From Aquanectria penicillioides (taxonomy: Eukaryota > Ascomycota > Sordariomycetes > Hypocreales > Nectriaceae), in assembly GCA_003415625.1 (NCBI GenBank), contig PYIU01000002.1:3286001-3350000 (forward strand): a DNA stretch of 64,000 bases. The letters are read 5' to 3'. The notes beneath the pieces are model-generated. The model had not been told where the DNA came from and searched no databases. It worked only from the letters and a program-made list of their open reading frames with translations. This document shows, in pieces, positions 46,478 through 59,120 of the stretch; position 1 is the first letter of the stretch; each line of letters opens with the position of its first letter. A program made the position numbers and the translations under genes.

Positions 46478-49400
46478 ATGTTGCAAGACTTCATCATGGA
46501 CCTCGAAGAATCCCTTCAGAGACCAGCCAGCCAAAGCTCACATTATAGCAATCATCGGTCTCGCCATCCCAGACCGAGCTACCACGCACAATCCCATATC
46601 CAGTCGCAGCGCCGACCTCTCCGCAGTGTAACTAGGAATACGGTTCTCCTCCGCTCCCCAGGACCGCTAGAGAGCATGCTAAAGACGACGACCGAAACAG
46701 GAGATATTGGTGTCTTTTCAATCAGGCCTACACCATCCATGCCAACATACCATCACCCGCCTCGTCCGAGACCCAACTTTTGCGACCCAGGTAGTCTAAA
46801 TCGTACTCACTCTCGGGGGTTTGATGAAAGTTATCTTCATGACGACCGCAAAGCTCTGCCTTCCTATCGCGATACTACGTCCGAGATAATTTCACTCTAT
46901 GGGTCTTCGGGTCAATCAGCCTACTCGAGATCTTTTTCTCCCTCTCTAGATGACGGTCGACGGTCATATTCTCTCACAACGTGCAGTTCAAAACTGGTGC
47001 CGCACCAGAAATCTTCGGGCAACTTGCCAAGCGCATCTAGCTCCGGCGCCCTTCAACGTCCTCGCTCCCCTTTCCCCTATCCGACTAGACTGAAGCGTCC
47101 CGGAGTTCGGCCAGCTTCACCAGCTATAACAGAGAATGGGGTTGTCGATTACAGCAAGATGATTGAGCTTGACCGGGGCTCATATGTTGGTACCATATTA
47201 TCAGAAATCATCTGGATCACTTGGCTAACTCTTCTAGCGGACGGCCCACGGCTCATACAAGGCCGCGTACTATTTTGGTAGCCACCGACGACCTCCTCCG
47301 CTCTCTGCGAGGCCCGACTTCAACAGATCGACATCTTCATTGCCATCAAGGACTTCGCCGGGTCCGTATTTCTACGGGCCTGGCCCGAACCGATCTCGTA
47401 CACCCAACTCGCTAGTATATGGAGGGTCAAGGCCACCGCGTTGGCAGCTTGATTCGAGTGACAGGAGCATTCGATCAGCTAGCCTCACATCGATCGTGGA
47501 GATGTATCAAAGACCTATCAATCCAAGTAAAATGGGACCACCCCTGCGTTCTATGGGATCGGTTTACTATGACTACACCGAGGAATTCGAGACGAGGTCC
47601 CAGTCAGGTTTAAGCCTGCCGGCCGCTCCTTTTTGCCCAATTCCTCAGCGAACGGGAAGTATTCGGCAACCGATGGTATTGAGGGATGATGATCAAGGCC
47701 AGTTGGAAAATGGCATGGCAAATACGATGAAACTCATGCCCGAGGAGAAAGGCGTCTCTAACGGTAAAAGGTTTGTATCAATTTCATATGGTGATGCTGA
47801 CAAAATGCAGATACTGATCTCGATCCCATTGAAGTCGGAAATCTTCATCCAGCAGAAGCCTCAAACACTCGCAACTCAACAACTTTGAGTTTTGTAAGAG
47901 AAGCAACACAAAAGATACCGCCTCCAATCCGCAATAGTCTATGCGGGCTTAATGGCCCATCGCTTCAAACCGACTGCGTTGGCTCCTTGTCTTCTCAGCT
48001 GGTTTCCCGGGACGCGAGATTCGAGTCAAGTCAAGAGCTACATCCAGGGCTCACATCAAGATCAGAGGGATCTTCTAATCATTCTTGGTGCACTGAGTGG
48101 CATGATTATAAGCCAGAATGCCGAACACTGACTGATGATGTCAACGGTTCGGTTAAGCAAGTCCCTGAGCTTTCGTTGAAAACCTTTGGTCCCACCCAAG
48201 ATACCCCTTTGAAGATCTCTCTGCCGACCGAGGTTTTCCCAACCTCCGGAGCATCATTGAGCCGGAACAAGGAGACAACTATTACTCCTCCGAGTCCAGG
48301 TATCCTGCAGTCGAGCGCGGCTTCTCAGGCTGGGAGACCAAGGGTTGACTCAACAGCTTGCGCCCGTGAATCTCAATCACATAAGACCTGTGCCGAAGTG
48401 AGGCAAAATCAATCAATGGGAAAGCATCGACGAAAACCAGCGATGGCTCTAATTGACACCCCAGCCATAATCGACTATGATCACTCGAATACTGAACACC
48501 CAATTGTCAGAGCAGACACCTCTATTTTTTGCCCAAGTCCAATTTCTCCAGCGAAGCAGCTAAAGCTTACGAAAAGCATCCCACAGTTGATGAAAGCTTT
48601 GCCTCCATTGCCTCACGAACTTGAGGGGAAAGAGTCTCACGAGTCAGCTGCTGGGAGCTCAACAGAGCCAGAGGTCTCAACCCGACTTCTGTTCACAAGC
48701 CCAACAAAATCTCTGGTGCCCTTCAAGTGTGAGGAAAACTCCAGCTTTCTAGTCCCCAAAGACCCAGTAGCCTCGCAGCCTGAGGGCTCTCAAGGAAACC
48801 CTCGTTCAAGGTCCTCCAAATTTAGGATTCGGGTGAAACCATCACGCTCGCCCCATCTTCAGAGCCAGCTAAGCGGGTTCCATGGGGTGGGTCAAAGAGA
48901 GAATCCAGTTGATTCCCACCGGCCACGACTCAAACTCAAGATATCTCAGAGCCAACTGAAACAAGAGAAAGCTTCACCAAACGGCACAATCATACGCAAC
49001 ACTGGTCTAAAGCTATGCAGCTCTTTATCAGAGTTGAACAACCATACGGAAAGGAATCTTTTCGCCGGTCGGTGCAGTCTCGAAGAAGCATGTTCGACGA
49101 AAAAGTTGGATTTTGAGCCGGAAAAAAAAAGACTCGGGGCGATTCATGAAGCACATGGGCTAGAGCAATCTCTAAAGCCATCGGACCAATTTGACATTCC
49201 ATACCCTCCATCGCTTGATGACGACGAGAACAGCTCAGGAACTGAACAAAAGCCTCATCAAGAAATATTAGAAGCCCAAAAATCAGTTTTCAATACCGGG
49301 TCAACAGAGAACCGACGCGGCCTACGACAAAAAGTGTCTTTACTTCGGCTTCGAGTTGCAGGGCTGCCTTCATCTAAGCCCAAAAGTGGTAGACATGGTC

Positions 49401-49621
49401 CTCGGTTCTTCGAAAGCAGTGAACGGTCGACATCGCCGCAAATGAGGGATGAGGAGTTCTATGGTCAATGTGGAAGATCCATTAATCAACCTAGCCGGAT
49501 GAACTCAAAACAATCCAAAAAACGAGTTCGGCGGGTTCGTAGATGGGCCTTCGAGGCAAAACGAGCTGTGAGATCATGTGTGAGAAGGACTTTGGAGCGA
49601 TCCTCACATTCAAGCGGATAG
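46478..49621 (+). CDS. Large disordered Ser/Pro-rich protein of unknown function
   Basis: Exons 46478-47185, 47238-47763 and 47811-49621 encode 1014 residues. The composition is Ser/Pro/Arg-rich, with few ordered blocks and no enzymatic motif, membrane span or signal peptide. Possible short linear motifs include RPLRSVTRNTVLLRSPGPL near the start, basic segments with SRSSKFRIRVKPSRSPHL and RPRLKLKISQSQLKQ, and a strongly basic C-terminus (KKRVRRVRRWAFEAKRAV). The first intron starts GTTGGT, a weaker donor, but only this join keeps the frame into RTAHGSYKAAYYFG. Exon 2 to 3 joins as VSNDTDLDPIEVG. The in-frame ATG at 46496 (MDLEESL) is an alternative start. The basic patches suggest nucleic-acid or membrane contact, which is inference only. 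Confidence 0.7.
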
Positions 49622-50051
49622 TAGGTCCGACGGTGGTCAAGAGAATGGGCCATTTTGCACCCAATCCTGGATCAGTTGGTGATTGCAATGAGTATCACGG
49701 GTTGGTAGGTTTTGAACAAGAAAGTATGGCAACGCAAGGCATATTCAACCAGGCGATAGGAAGGGCTAATGATGGGGTTTCTTTGTTACCAGAACCATGC
49801 GTGTTAGATGCATAGATTAGAGCGATTCAACAGAACATTGTTTGCATTTTTTTTCTTCCCGTGGCTGACTCACTTGGTGCCCTGCTTTATTTAAATGCTG
49901 GTGAAAGATGAACAAGATGTTTTGGATAATCAGACGATGTATTTTAATAATCAGGGGTCTATATTGGAAGTATCTAATTGGGTATCATCATCGTGAATGC
50001 TTGCGGGAATAGTTAGTCAAAAGGAGAAAGGGCCGTATGTCATGCTCTCAA
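49622..50051. other. Convergent 3' intergenic region
   Basis: 430 bp between two stop codons, A/T-rich from about 49840. No gene is visible. Confidence 0.5.
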
Positions 50052-52623
50052 TCACTGAGACATGGTTTCGTTGATTGCTTGCCAAAATTCGCAACGGCTT
50101 GTCTCGTTCTTGGGCACCTCCTCCATGGTGGAATTGGGAAGTTGAAGAACAAGGCGACTTTCATCGGTTCCCCAAGAGTGCCAATTGGGGGTGCCCTCGT
50201 AGCGGTAGGTGTTGGGGTTGAGGGAGCGGACGAAACTGATCCAATAATTCATAACGACCGGAACGATGGCCGCGTTGTAGGTGGTGTAACTTTCAGCGGC
50301 ATTTGACATGGTGGCAGGGCCGAAGACGGCGGCAACTTCGAAGGTGTGGGGGACGCCGCGGCCGGCGGAGATGAGGCTCTCGTCCTGGAGGTTGTAGCGG
50401 TAGGAGAAGATGTTCGTCGAGTTGGCAGAGGAGGAGTTGGCGGCCTTGAAGGCGTTGAGGATGGCAGTGGTCGGACAGACGAAGGTGGCGTCGCCGTAAG
50501 CATGCGAGACGGAGGGAAACCAAGAGGCGTGTTCGGGGAGAGCGGCTTCGAGAGGGTAGAGCTTCAGCATGGTCTTGGTGTTGTTCTCGGTGAGTCCGGG
50601 GTAGTTGTCCTCCATGAAGGCCACAAACTCCTCGGAGCTGGACGCATTGGCGGCGAACTGAGTTCCCTCTGTGCACGGATGTAGTGTGAGTGAGTGATGA
50701 GCGCCATCGCAAACAAGCATAAAGGGGCAGTGGGGACGAAGGGGGGTTGGAACATACCATCTGTGCAAGATCCAAACAAAATGGGCACCTTGACAAAGTC
50801 TCCGCGCTGATACATTATGGAGGGCGTGTCACGCAGGAAGTCGCCGTCTGTGACAGGGGCCCAGGAGAAGGCGGGCTTGTTGGTTCGGCCGTTGAAGGGG
50901 CTGTTGTGGTTGATTGCCTGCAGAGCCGCCGTGCCCTTGGCGCGGAGGCATGTCATCTTGTCGCTGGCGTCGTCGCAGTGCGCTTCAGCAAGGACCTGCT
51001 GGTAGTGGTAGTCGACATCGGAATAGTTGTGTTGTCCGGGCCAGAAGGTCGATTCGGCGATGGCGCCGACGAACAAGCCATCGTCGCGACCGCCGTACGC
51101 GGCCAGGTGGAGGCCCACGGAGCCAGCGCCAGCGGAAACACCCTGGATGACGACGTGCTGGGGATCTCCGCCAAACTGAACAGGGTGTGTTAGCCATCCA
51201 TGCATCTTGGATGTTGGTAGGAGACGAGGGGGTGGCTGAGTTATGGAGGTTTCTAGGAGAAGGTAACCATCGCTCAATGACATACCTTTGATATGTGCTT
51301 TTGCACCCAGTTGAGGAGGAACCTCTGATCGAGCAAGCCGGCGTTGAGGTCGCCGTCATTCTTCACATCCTCTCCGGCTAGGAAACCGAAGAGACCCACA
51401 CGGTAGTTGAAGCTGACGAAGACCAGGTTGTGTTCCGAGTTCTCGACGAGCAGTGAGCCGTTGGAAACGGGGTTTGAGTTGATGGTGTATCCTGGCAGAC
51501 AAAAAAAAAAGAAGAAGAAAAAAGTCAGTAACAGTGTAGGTGAATAAGAGTAATGCAGCGGGCAACGTGGATGTGGAGAAACTCACCGCCGCCTTGAATG
51601 TAGACCATGACGGGCAGCTTCATGTCCGACGTGGCATTGGTCGGAGCCCAGACGTTGACCATGAGACAGTCCTCGCTGGGACGACCCGGTGCGGATGCCA
51701 GTATCTGGTTCACCCCAGCGCAACCTCCGCCATACTAGGGTGATGGATGTTGGTCAGAAAAGGAGGTCCTACAACAGAACTGGAAGCTTTACAGCAGGGG
51801 CATGGTGTAACTTACACTCTGAGCGCTCTGAAGCTTTTGGGTCTTTTCGGGCTCGAGAGGAGCGCGCCATCGCAGGTGACCAGTGGGAGGTTGGGCATAG
51901 CGCATGCCGACGAATTCGCTGACGCCATTGTTGAGATATGAGCCCTGGTACTGCGAGTAGCCCAAGTCAAGGACTGGGCCGGGGTGGAGGCCATGATGCT
52001 ATTCACTCGGGGGTTAGTCTTTTGCAATGCATTCAAGCAACCAAGTCTATGTGTTAGTTATGCGCTTGTTTTCCAGGGCACCTAGGCCCCACAGATAGAT
52101 TGACGTTATGGCCAACCCAGGGTTTGGAAACCTGGGAAAGTAAAGAAAACAATGGAACGAAGAAAAACAAAAGAGGCAAACAGGACGCATAAGAGTAGAG
52201 ACAGGGGGGAAAAGAAGAGATGTGGTTGTACCTTGCGGAGGCCATAATACAATCCTAGTCCCAGAGCTAGAGCTACAACGGAGACGACGGCGGGCAAGCC
52301 GAAAAGCAGAATGCGCCTGCGTTTGCGGTTGGGCTTGACGATGGGCTCGGAGACGGCAGCGGTGACGGCGGCGGTGACGGCGGCGGTGACGGAGGTGGCA
52401 GAGATGCCGGAGTTGCGGGAGCTGGCATCCGAAGTGTCCGGGACGGCGAGGTTGCTGCTCTTGGAGCCAGGCGGAGAGTAGTCGCGGCATCTTCAGCTGG
52501 AGAAGAAAAAGAAGATAGAGGCGTGGAAGGAGAAGCCGTGGGCGCCCAAGGTCTGAGCAGGTTGCGTAACTTGTCGCCCAGTGAGGAGGAAACCATGTCG
52601 CGCGACCTCTGCATGGCCCTCAT
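50052..52623 (-). CDS. Type B carboxylesterase/lipase, N-terminal membrane anchor, apparent frameshift near start
   Basis: Six exons (52623-52232, 51998-51816, 51734-51587, 51491-51286, 51175-50758, 50668-50052) encode about 654 residues. The N-terminal 100 residues are Ser/Ala/Thr-rich. A basic RKRRRILLFGLPAVVSV segment then starts a hydrophobic span (about 105-127), predicting a signal anchor. The alpha/beta-hydrolase body follows: VSEFVGMRYAQPPTGHLRW, SEDCLMVNVW, VFVSFNYRVGLFGF and GVSAGAGSV with nucleophile Ser324. Asn-Ser-Thr/Asn-X-Ser sites suggest glycosylation. The anchor frame and the ATG-bearing frame do not match; one extra base around 52491-52497 (CGCGA) joins them. An alternative is an intron ending at a CTCCAG just upstream, but I find no good donor. 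Fungal members hydrolyse varied esters and the substrate is unknown. Confidence 0.8.
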
Positions 52624-54160
52624 CCAAGAGCCGGCGCGGCGCAGAAGTGATGACGAGGCGAGGAGGCGAGCGAGGAGAGGTTTGTCGCTTCGACCGCGTA
52701 ATCAGATTCGAGAGGATGTGAATTTCAATGCATGGCCGTGTATAATCTATAAAAAAAGAAGGTAGAGGGAAGTGAAGAAGAAAAGAAAATGAATGAAATC
52801 CAACGGCTAAAACATGATGAAGCAGAGGAAATACAAAAGACGGCGGTGCGCAAGAGAGAATGAAGGGTAGACGACGACAAGACGACAAGACGACAAGACG
52901 GACGACCTTGTCAAAGGCACTGACTGGCCCCGGCGGTGGGGGCAGTGAAGGTGCAATGATGAGAGAAGCAAACGACAAGGGGGGCATGGAACCGTCGGAC
53001 CCTGGCTCCATCCTTCCACGCCGTCTACAGATATCGGTTGAAAGACTCGGGTAGCGGTAGCATTGCATCATTGGCGAGGGAGGACACGCGGATGAGCGCT
53101 TGCTGCTATCGCACAGGCAACTGAGAGACGGAACCAGGATCCTTAGCTTGTCCGTCAGCGCGTGAAACGCTCCGCTGACTCCAGCATCGGTCCCTTGCAA
53201 TCTCGGCCTGCGGTCATCTCAATCATCTGAATCTCTCGGCTCGATGGGGCTGAGTGCATCATGGCTCCTGGCACGCATCCTTATGCCCCTCTCCAACCGC
53301 CCACCTTGGCAAGTTTACTCATATTCAGACCGCTTCAACAGCGTCGTAGAAGAGAGGTACTGCAGTGATGGTATTGAGACGAGTTGACCTTTCGCATTAT
53401 TCTCGCGCAATATCTCACCGGACTGTCGGTATCCTCACCCCTAGATATCGGTTCCTTTTAAAGTCGCAAGCCACCAATTGGCGTGGATCAATATTTGCTT
53501 TGGTTCATCTTCATTCAAGCGTCACCAACGCATTTCCTGTTGGACCGGATAGTAGTCGGAAACGGGGAACCATCAAAATGACGAAGACGCCAAAAGGGTC
53601 CTTGAAGAATCTCGGGCGCTTATGCATCATTGTCGACGACTTGTCGCATCCCAAGCGCCCGCTCATACACATTCGTCGTAGTCTGGCGCCTATCTCTAAC
53701 AACCTCATTGAGTCGTGTAACAAAGAAAGAAGAAAAGTTAAAAAAAAAAAAAAAAAAAAAAAAAAGGAAAAAATTTGATACAGGCTCTTCTATTCATGAA
53801 ACTGCAAGGGTATAGCGAGGCAGATACGCCACAGACAAGGCTCTCTAAAGAAAAAGAAAGAAGAGGGGGGAAAATAACGGTTACATACATGTCCAATCCT
53901 CTCTTCAACCTTGCTTCAAACTTGTTACACATTTCCGCGTATCAATCAGCCTCACACCATGCTAGGGAGGGTCTGAGTAACCCTGCTTGCAAATCTTCAT
54001 TCAAATCACATACGGATAGTCGTGGCTGTGTTTCCGTGGGCAGGCCTGTGATCCTTCTCACCCCTCCTACACTGCAATGGTTATTGATGCGACGTGAATC
54101 CTATCTACATTCTTACATTTGGAGCTCTAGTTTTTATCCGCTCATCGTCTTGACTATCCA
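52624..54160. other. Intergenic region with a 26-base poly-A tract
   Basis: 1.5 kb contain the esterase promoter and the 5-oxoprolinase 3' flank. The A run at 53740-53765 is the longest homopolymer in the window. Repeats of GACAAGACGA occur near 52875-52905. No supported gene. Confidence 0.5.
53740..53765. repeat. Poly-A tract (about 26 A)
   Basis: A pure A homopolymer followed by GGAAAAAA. It could be a retroposed poly-A tail or simple slippage. No reverse-transcriptase or processed-gene sequence lies upstream. Confidence 0.85.
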
Positions 54161-57100
54161 TTATTCTGCCTTGCCCCAGCCTCCGCCGCCGGGAGTCTGA
54201 ATCACCACCCTATCTCCCTTTGCCACCTGCACCGTCGCCTTGCCTCCCAGGCTGATGATCCTTGCTACGCCTTCAGCATCCTTGGTGACCAAGAGGTTCT
54301 TGCCCATGCTGCCATCTTCGCCTCCGGAGCCTCCGCCGCGAGGGGCCCGGCATCGCCGCTCCGTGAGCAGACTAACCTTGATGCCGTCCTCGCGGAACTC
54401 AATGTCCCTCACAATTCCGTCTCCGCCTCGGTTCGCTCCGTGACCTCCTGATCCTTCACGGATGCCAAACTGGTGCAGAAGGCACGGGTATCGCTTCTCG
54501 AACACCTCCGGGTCCGTGATCCGCGTGTTGGTCATGTGGGTGTGCACGCCGCTCTCGCCCTGCCAAGTTGGGCCCGCTCCGGAGCCGCCGCCGATGGTCT
54601 CGTAGTATCCGAAGCCGGGGACATGGTTGCCCGCCGCGTCCTTGCCGCCCTTGCCAAAAGTCAGGTTGTTCATGCACCCTTGGCTGTCAGCGCACGCCTG
54701 GAACGCCTTGAGGATCACGTCCGTGATGCGCTGCGACGTGAGCACGTTGCCGCCGACGACACTGGCCGTCTTGGACGGCGCTAGGAGTGACGAGGGAGGA
54801 ATATTGATGGTGATGGGAGACAGACATCCCTGGTTAAGAGGAATATCAGACTGAATAAGACACCGCAGAGAGTAGATGATGGCCGAGTGCGTAATGGCCA
54901 CCGGTGCGTTGGTGTTTCCGTAGACCTCTGGGCCGGTGCCCTCAAAATCAAAAGTGGCAGAACCATCCTCCGTAATGGTCACAGCAAGGGAAATGGCCGA
55001 TCCATCATCCATATAGTCGACCGCCTTGAGTGGTGCTCCCGAAGCACGTTCACGAACGGTGTGCAAGAGTTCCCGAACCGACCGCTCAGCTGTTTCTTGG
55101 ATGGCGTACATGTATCTCTGGACCGTCTCGAGGCTGTGCTCTTCGATCAATGCCCGCACCAGATGCACGCCCTTGTTGTTGGCGGCGACTTGGGCCTTGA
55201 GGTCGAACAGGTTATCGGCTAAGCATCGAGTGCCTGAGCAGTCAGGATACTTTGCAGGTTCAATCAGCAGCAGCTCTGTAATGCGCTCTTCGTTGAAGAC
55301 ACCCTTTGTAACCAGCTTCTCTGCCTCGATAGCGGCGCCCTCTTCGGCGAGAGTCTTTGACGAAGGCGGCATGGATCCAGGCAGCAACCCGCCGATATCC
55401 GCGTGGTGGCCGCGAGACGCTACATAAAAGACAATTTCGCCCTTCCCATCAAATACAGGGGTGATGACGGTGATATCAGGCAAATGGGTGCCGCCGCAAG
55501 AGGGGTGGTTGGAAACAAGGACATCGCCATCTTGAAGCTGACCCTTCCAGCGGTTGTGCTGGTACTTGACGGCGAATTGCATGGATCCCAAATGAACAGG
55601 AACATGGGGGCATTGGCGACCAGACCTCCGTCCGGGGAGAAAAGAGCACATGAAAAGTCAAGTCGCTCCTTGATATTTGTTGACACGGCGGTCTTCTGAA
55701 GTGTACGTCCCATCTGCTCCGCGATAGACATGAATCGGTGTCCAAAGATGGAAAGTTGAATCGGGGAAATTTCCTTCTTGGTCGCAACAACCTTCTCGGG
55801 CTTGGCGGTTGTGGAAGTAGTGGAAGAGTCGAGGTCAATTACGACGCAGCTGTCGGTAATAATTGCAATGCTACCAGGAACGACGAGGATAGTGAGCGTC
55901 TTGTCGAGGATCAGAGCGGGCCCAGGAATCTGAACGCGTGCGGAAAGCTCGCTCAAGATATAAACAGGGGTATCAACCCGGCCCGCAGATGCGTCAAAGC
56001 AAACCTTGGTCGTCTCCTTGCGAGCCGGGGGTTCGCTTCGAGTAACACCCTTGAGCTGTTTGTACGGACTATCTCCCTGGTGGGATGCGGCGGAGCCAAC
56101 TCCTCGGACACGGAAATCGTCAATGAGCAACTTCTTCCCGGGGGACTTGAATCCGAATTCTCTCATGTGTCGCTTCTCGAAGAGAGCTTGGAAGTCGCTC
56201 TCCTCTCCATTCTCACCCTCCTGGAGGATCATGAACGAAGTGGCCGAGCCTTCATATCGGAGGTTAAGGTATTTCTCGTGGCGGATCTGGCTCTCTAGGA
56301 TGCCCTGACTGATGAGCTGCTCATTGGCTTCCTTCGCAAGCTCCTTGAGCGCTGCTTCGGTCTCTTGCTTAGTCGACTCGCAATACTCAATGGCTCCTGG
56401 ACGCTGGGCCTCGTGCACCACATCGGCCAGCGAGAGGCCATATGCTGAAAGGATGGAGGAGAACTTGTGGACGACAACGCGCGAGATGGAAAGCGCCTTG
56501 GCCAGAGAACAGGCGTGTTGACCACCAGCGCCGCCAAAGCAGGCCAGTAGATGGTCAGAAGTATCGTAACCTCGAGCTTCAGTCAGAGCGCGAATGGGGC
56601 GAGCCATGACTTCATCGGCGACACGGAGAAATCCAAGCGCGACAGCTTCGGCTGACAGTTCGGCCTTGCCCTCGGCTCGGTTGTCTGCGTTGATCTTTGC
56701 AGTCAGCTCCTCAAACTTCTGAGTGGTAATATCTAGGCCAAGAGGCTCATCTTCATTGGGACCAAAGATCTTGGGGAAATATTCAGGTTTGATGCGTCCT
56801 AGGAACAGGTTCGCATCGGTAACAGTAAGAGGGCCGCCCTTTCGATAACAAGCTGGGCCGGGATGGGCGCCAGCGGACTCAGGCCCAACGACGAAAAGAC
56901 CTCCTCTCCAGAACAGCATAGAGCCGCCGCCAGCAGCGACTCTTGAGGAGCTTTAGTACTAAGTCATGGGTAGGGGTGAGGAGACTTACGTGTTAATATC
57001 AAGTTGAGGAGACTGGATCGAAATGCCAGCAGTTGTGGTTTCAAAAACGTGCTCGTAGGTGCCAGAGAAGCGCGAGCAGTCGGTCGAAGTACCACCCATG

Positions 57101-58097
57101 TCAAATCCAATCACGGGTTTTCTCTCCTCATCATCCCAAGTCGTCTGGGCGTAGCCTACAACGCCGCCGGCGGGACCGGATAGAATGCTCTTCAGGCCGC
57201 TAAACTTGCGGAAATCGACGAGGCCGCCGTCAGATTGCATGAACTCACAACGAGAACCAGCAGATCCGAGGCCACCAGTAAAGTTGCTCGAAACGGAGTC
57301 GATGTACTTCTTGATAGTAGGAGTGAGGTAGGCGTCGGCGGTAGCGGACATGCCACGAGGCACAACCTTGATCATGGGCTGAAGCGTGGAAGACTCGACA
57401 ACTGAGAAGCCCATTTTGCGGGCGGCTTCGCCTACGAGCAGCTCGTGCTCGGGATATAGGTATGAGTGTAGGAAAACGACCGATAGGGATCTAATGTCCA
57501 TGTCCCAGATCTTCTGGAGCTCGGCTTGGATAACAGTCATGTCTGGTTTCCGCAAGACACGGACAACCTCTCCTGTAACACCAAGGCATAGTTCTGGGTC
57601 GCTAGCAACATTAATATCGTGGGGAGTGGAGTTTTCTGTGTAAGCCTCAAGAGTAACTCTCTCGTCAACCTCAATGGTAACTTCATGTAGAAGGCTAGGC
57701 CTCTTTGCGGTCAGGTCGAAAATGTTTGGCCGAGTCTGGTTGCCAATCTTGAGCAGGTCACGGAAACCTTTGTTACGAGGAGGGCGGAGCGGGCTCCCTT
57801 TCGTTCCAGAAGGGCGTTGGTGCCAACAGTGGTGCCCATGCGGATGTGCTCAATGCGGCTCAAGTCCAAGGGGTTACCCCGCGGGTGGGATTCCCCAGTC
57901 ACTTGCTCGAGGATGCGGCGGATGCCTTCGGTGGGAGCATCTTTGTAGTTGGAGGGATCCTCGGAGAGCAGCTTAAGAATGATGTCTGGGCGGCCCGGGA
58001 CTGAAGCGTGGACGTCGGTAAAAGTGCCGCCGCGGTCAATGGCAATGCGGATATTGGCCGCCGCAGCGGCAGGAGGGGTCAAGTTGTCAACAGCCAT
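54161..58097 (-). CDS. OXP1: 5-oxoprolinase, ATP-dependent (OPLAH/Oxp1), two apparent frameshifts
   Basis: Two exons (58097-56990 and 56941-54161) encode about 1296 residues, the normal length for the eukaryotic enzyme that hydrolyses 5-oxo-L-proline to glutamate with ATP. The hydantoinase-A half has DRGGTFTDV (from Asp21), [41 protein letters not shown] and [12 protein letters not shown]. The hydantoinase-B half has [45 protein letters not shown] and [10 protein letters not shown] at the end. The 48-nt intron joins DINT to VAAGGGSM. Two breaks exist. At 57767-57768 one added G gives [16 protein letters not shown], and at 55606-55610 one added C gives [17 protein letters not shown]. Both are at homopolymers, which suggests missing bases rather than a pseudogene. 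The start codon faces the DUF1445 gene about 1 kb away. Confidence 0.93.
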
Positions 58098-59120
58098 TGT
58101 TGTTGTTAGGTGAAGGCATCCCTCGATTGTGAATGAGAGAAGGCGGATGATGGGTGGATGAATTGAAATGTCCCCGTGGGGAATTGGAAAAAGTATTAAA
58201 TATGAAAAAAAAAAAAAAAAACCTTCGTCTCTCCCAGATACAGAAGTCGAGGCTCCCGATGAGGCTATAAGTCAAGTTATCGTGAATCGTGGGCCGGGGT
58301 TGCCATTCCGATAAGCCGAACAAAAGCGTGGGGATTTGTTACGTGATGAGCACCCCGCAGTTACACGTCGTCGCAGCAATTGCTCATCTACGACGCTGTT
58401 CAGGGCGTTCCAGCGGAGCACCACTCGGCTCGGCCACCGACAGCGGAGGTCCCCAGGCCGCCTCTGGGGGACGCAAGTGGCCGTCCGAGGGCGGGCAGGG
58501 TGGAGCAATTGAGGCCCAAAACCACGAAAAAAAACCAGTGGAGATGGAGCGTAGTGGGGGAGCGGAGGCGGATGTCCGGCTGGATGCCCCCAGCGATGTA
58601 GCGATAGCAACACTACCACGCCGCGTTTAGGGCAATGGCGATTTTTCCCCCGCGAAACACACAAGTTGAATAGAGGCAAGCAAAGATTGGGTCTCGGCGG
58701 CGCAACCCCATCAGGCGTGTCTTGGTCCGTCTCCTTTCTCGACCGTCCCCGAACTTGGGGCTTTGGGGCACGTCGGCTTGGGTCTGGGGATAGATAGCAT
58801 TGACGACACCCGCAAAGTTAGACGGACGGCGATCCGCCTACGAGGAAGCTCAATTCTCCGAGTACCGGTATCAATCAAACTGCCGTCGATGGGCACCCTC
58901 CGTTCTAACGTTCTCTTTGGATCGCTGTTGGGATTCTCAGGAGTTTAGCAACCAGCGCGATTCATACACACTGAGTTACACCTAGGTTGTTCATCCGCGT
59001 GGCTCTCGTAGCATTCTCTCCGACTGTCTTCCCTTACCTGCTCTGCCAGTTCAAATTCTTCATACCTCGTTTCTTTCCTGTCGGCATAATCGAGGGTCTC
59101 ATCAGCGCAAGTGTAATATC
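58098..59120. promoter_or_regulatory. Divergent region between 5-oxoprolinase and DUF1445 gene
   Basis: 1.0 kb should hold both promoters. A 17-base A run lies at 58205-58221. A few GATA sequences occur (58311, 58600, 58787) but at about the density expected by chance. No gene is seen. Confidence 0.5.

Noticed and set aside
53365..53778. 137-codon open frame ending in poly-lysine
   Set aside because: The end is the translated poly-A tract and the rest matches nothing recognisable.
54161..58097. 5-oxoprolinase as a decayed pseudogene
   Set aside because: All domains and motifs are intact apart from two single-base gaps at homopolymers, which match the window-wide error pattern.
58300..58800. 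GATA motifs suggesting nitrogen regulation of the 5-oxoprolinase/DUF1445 promoters
   Set aside because: HGATAR is expected about three times per kb by chance on two strands, and the number seen is not above that.
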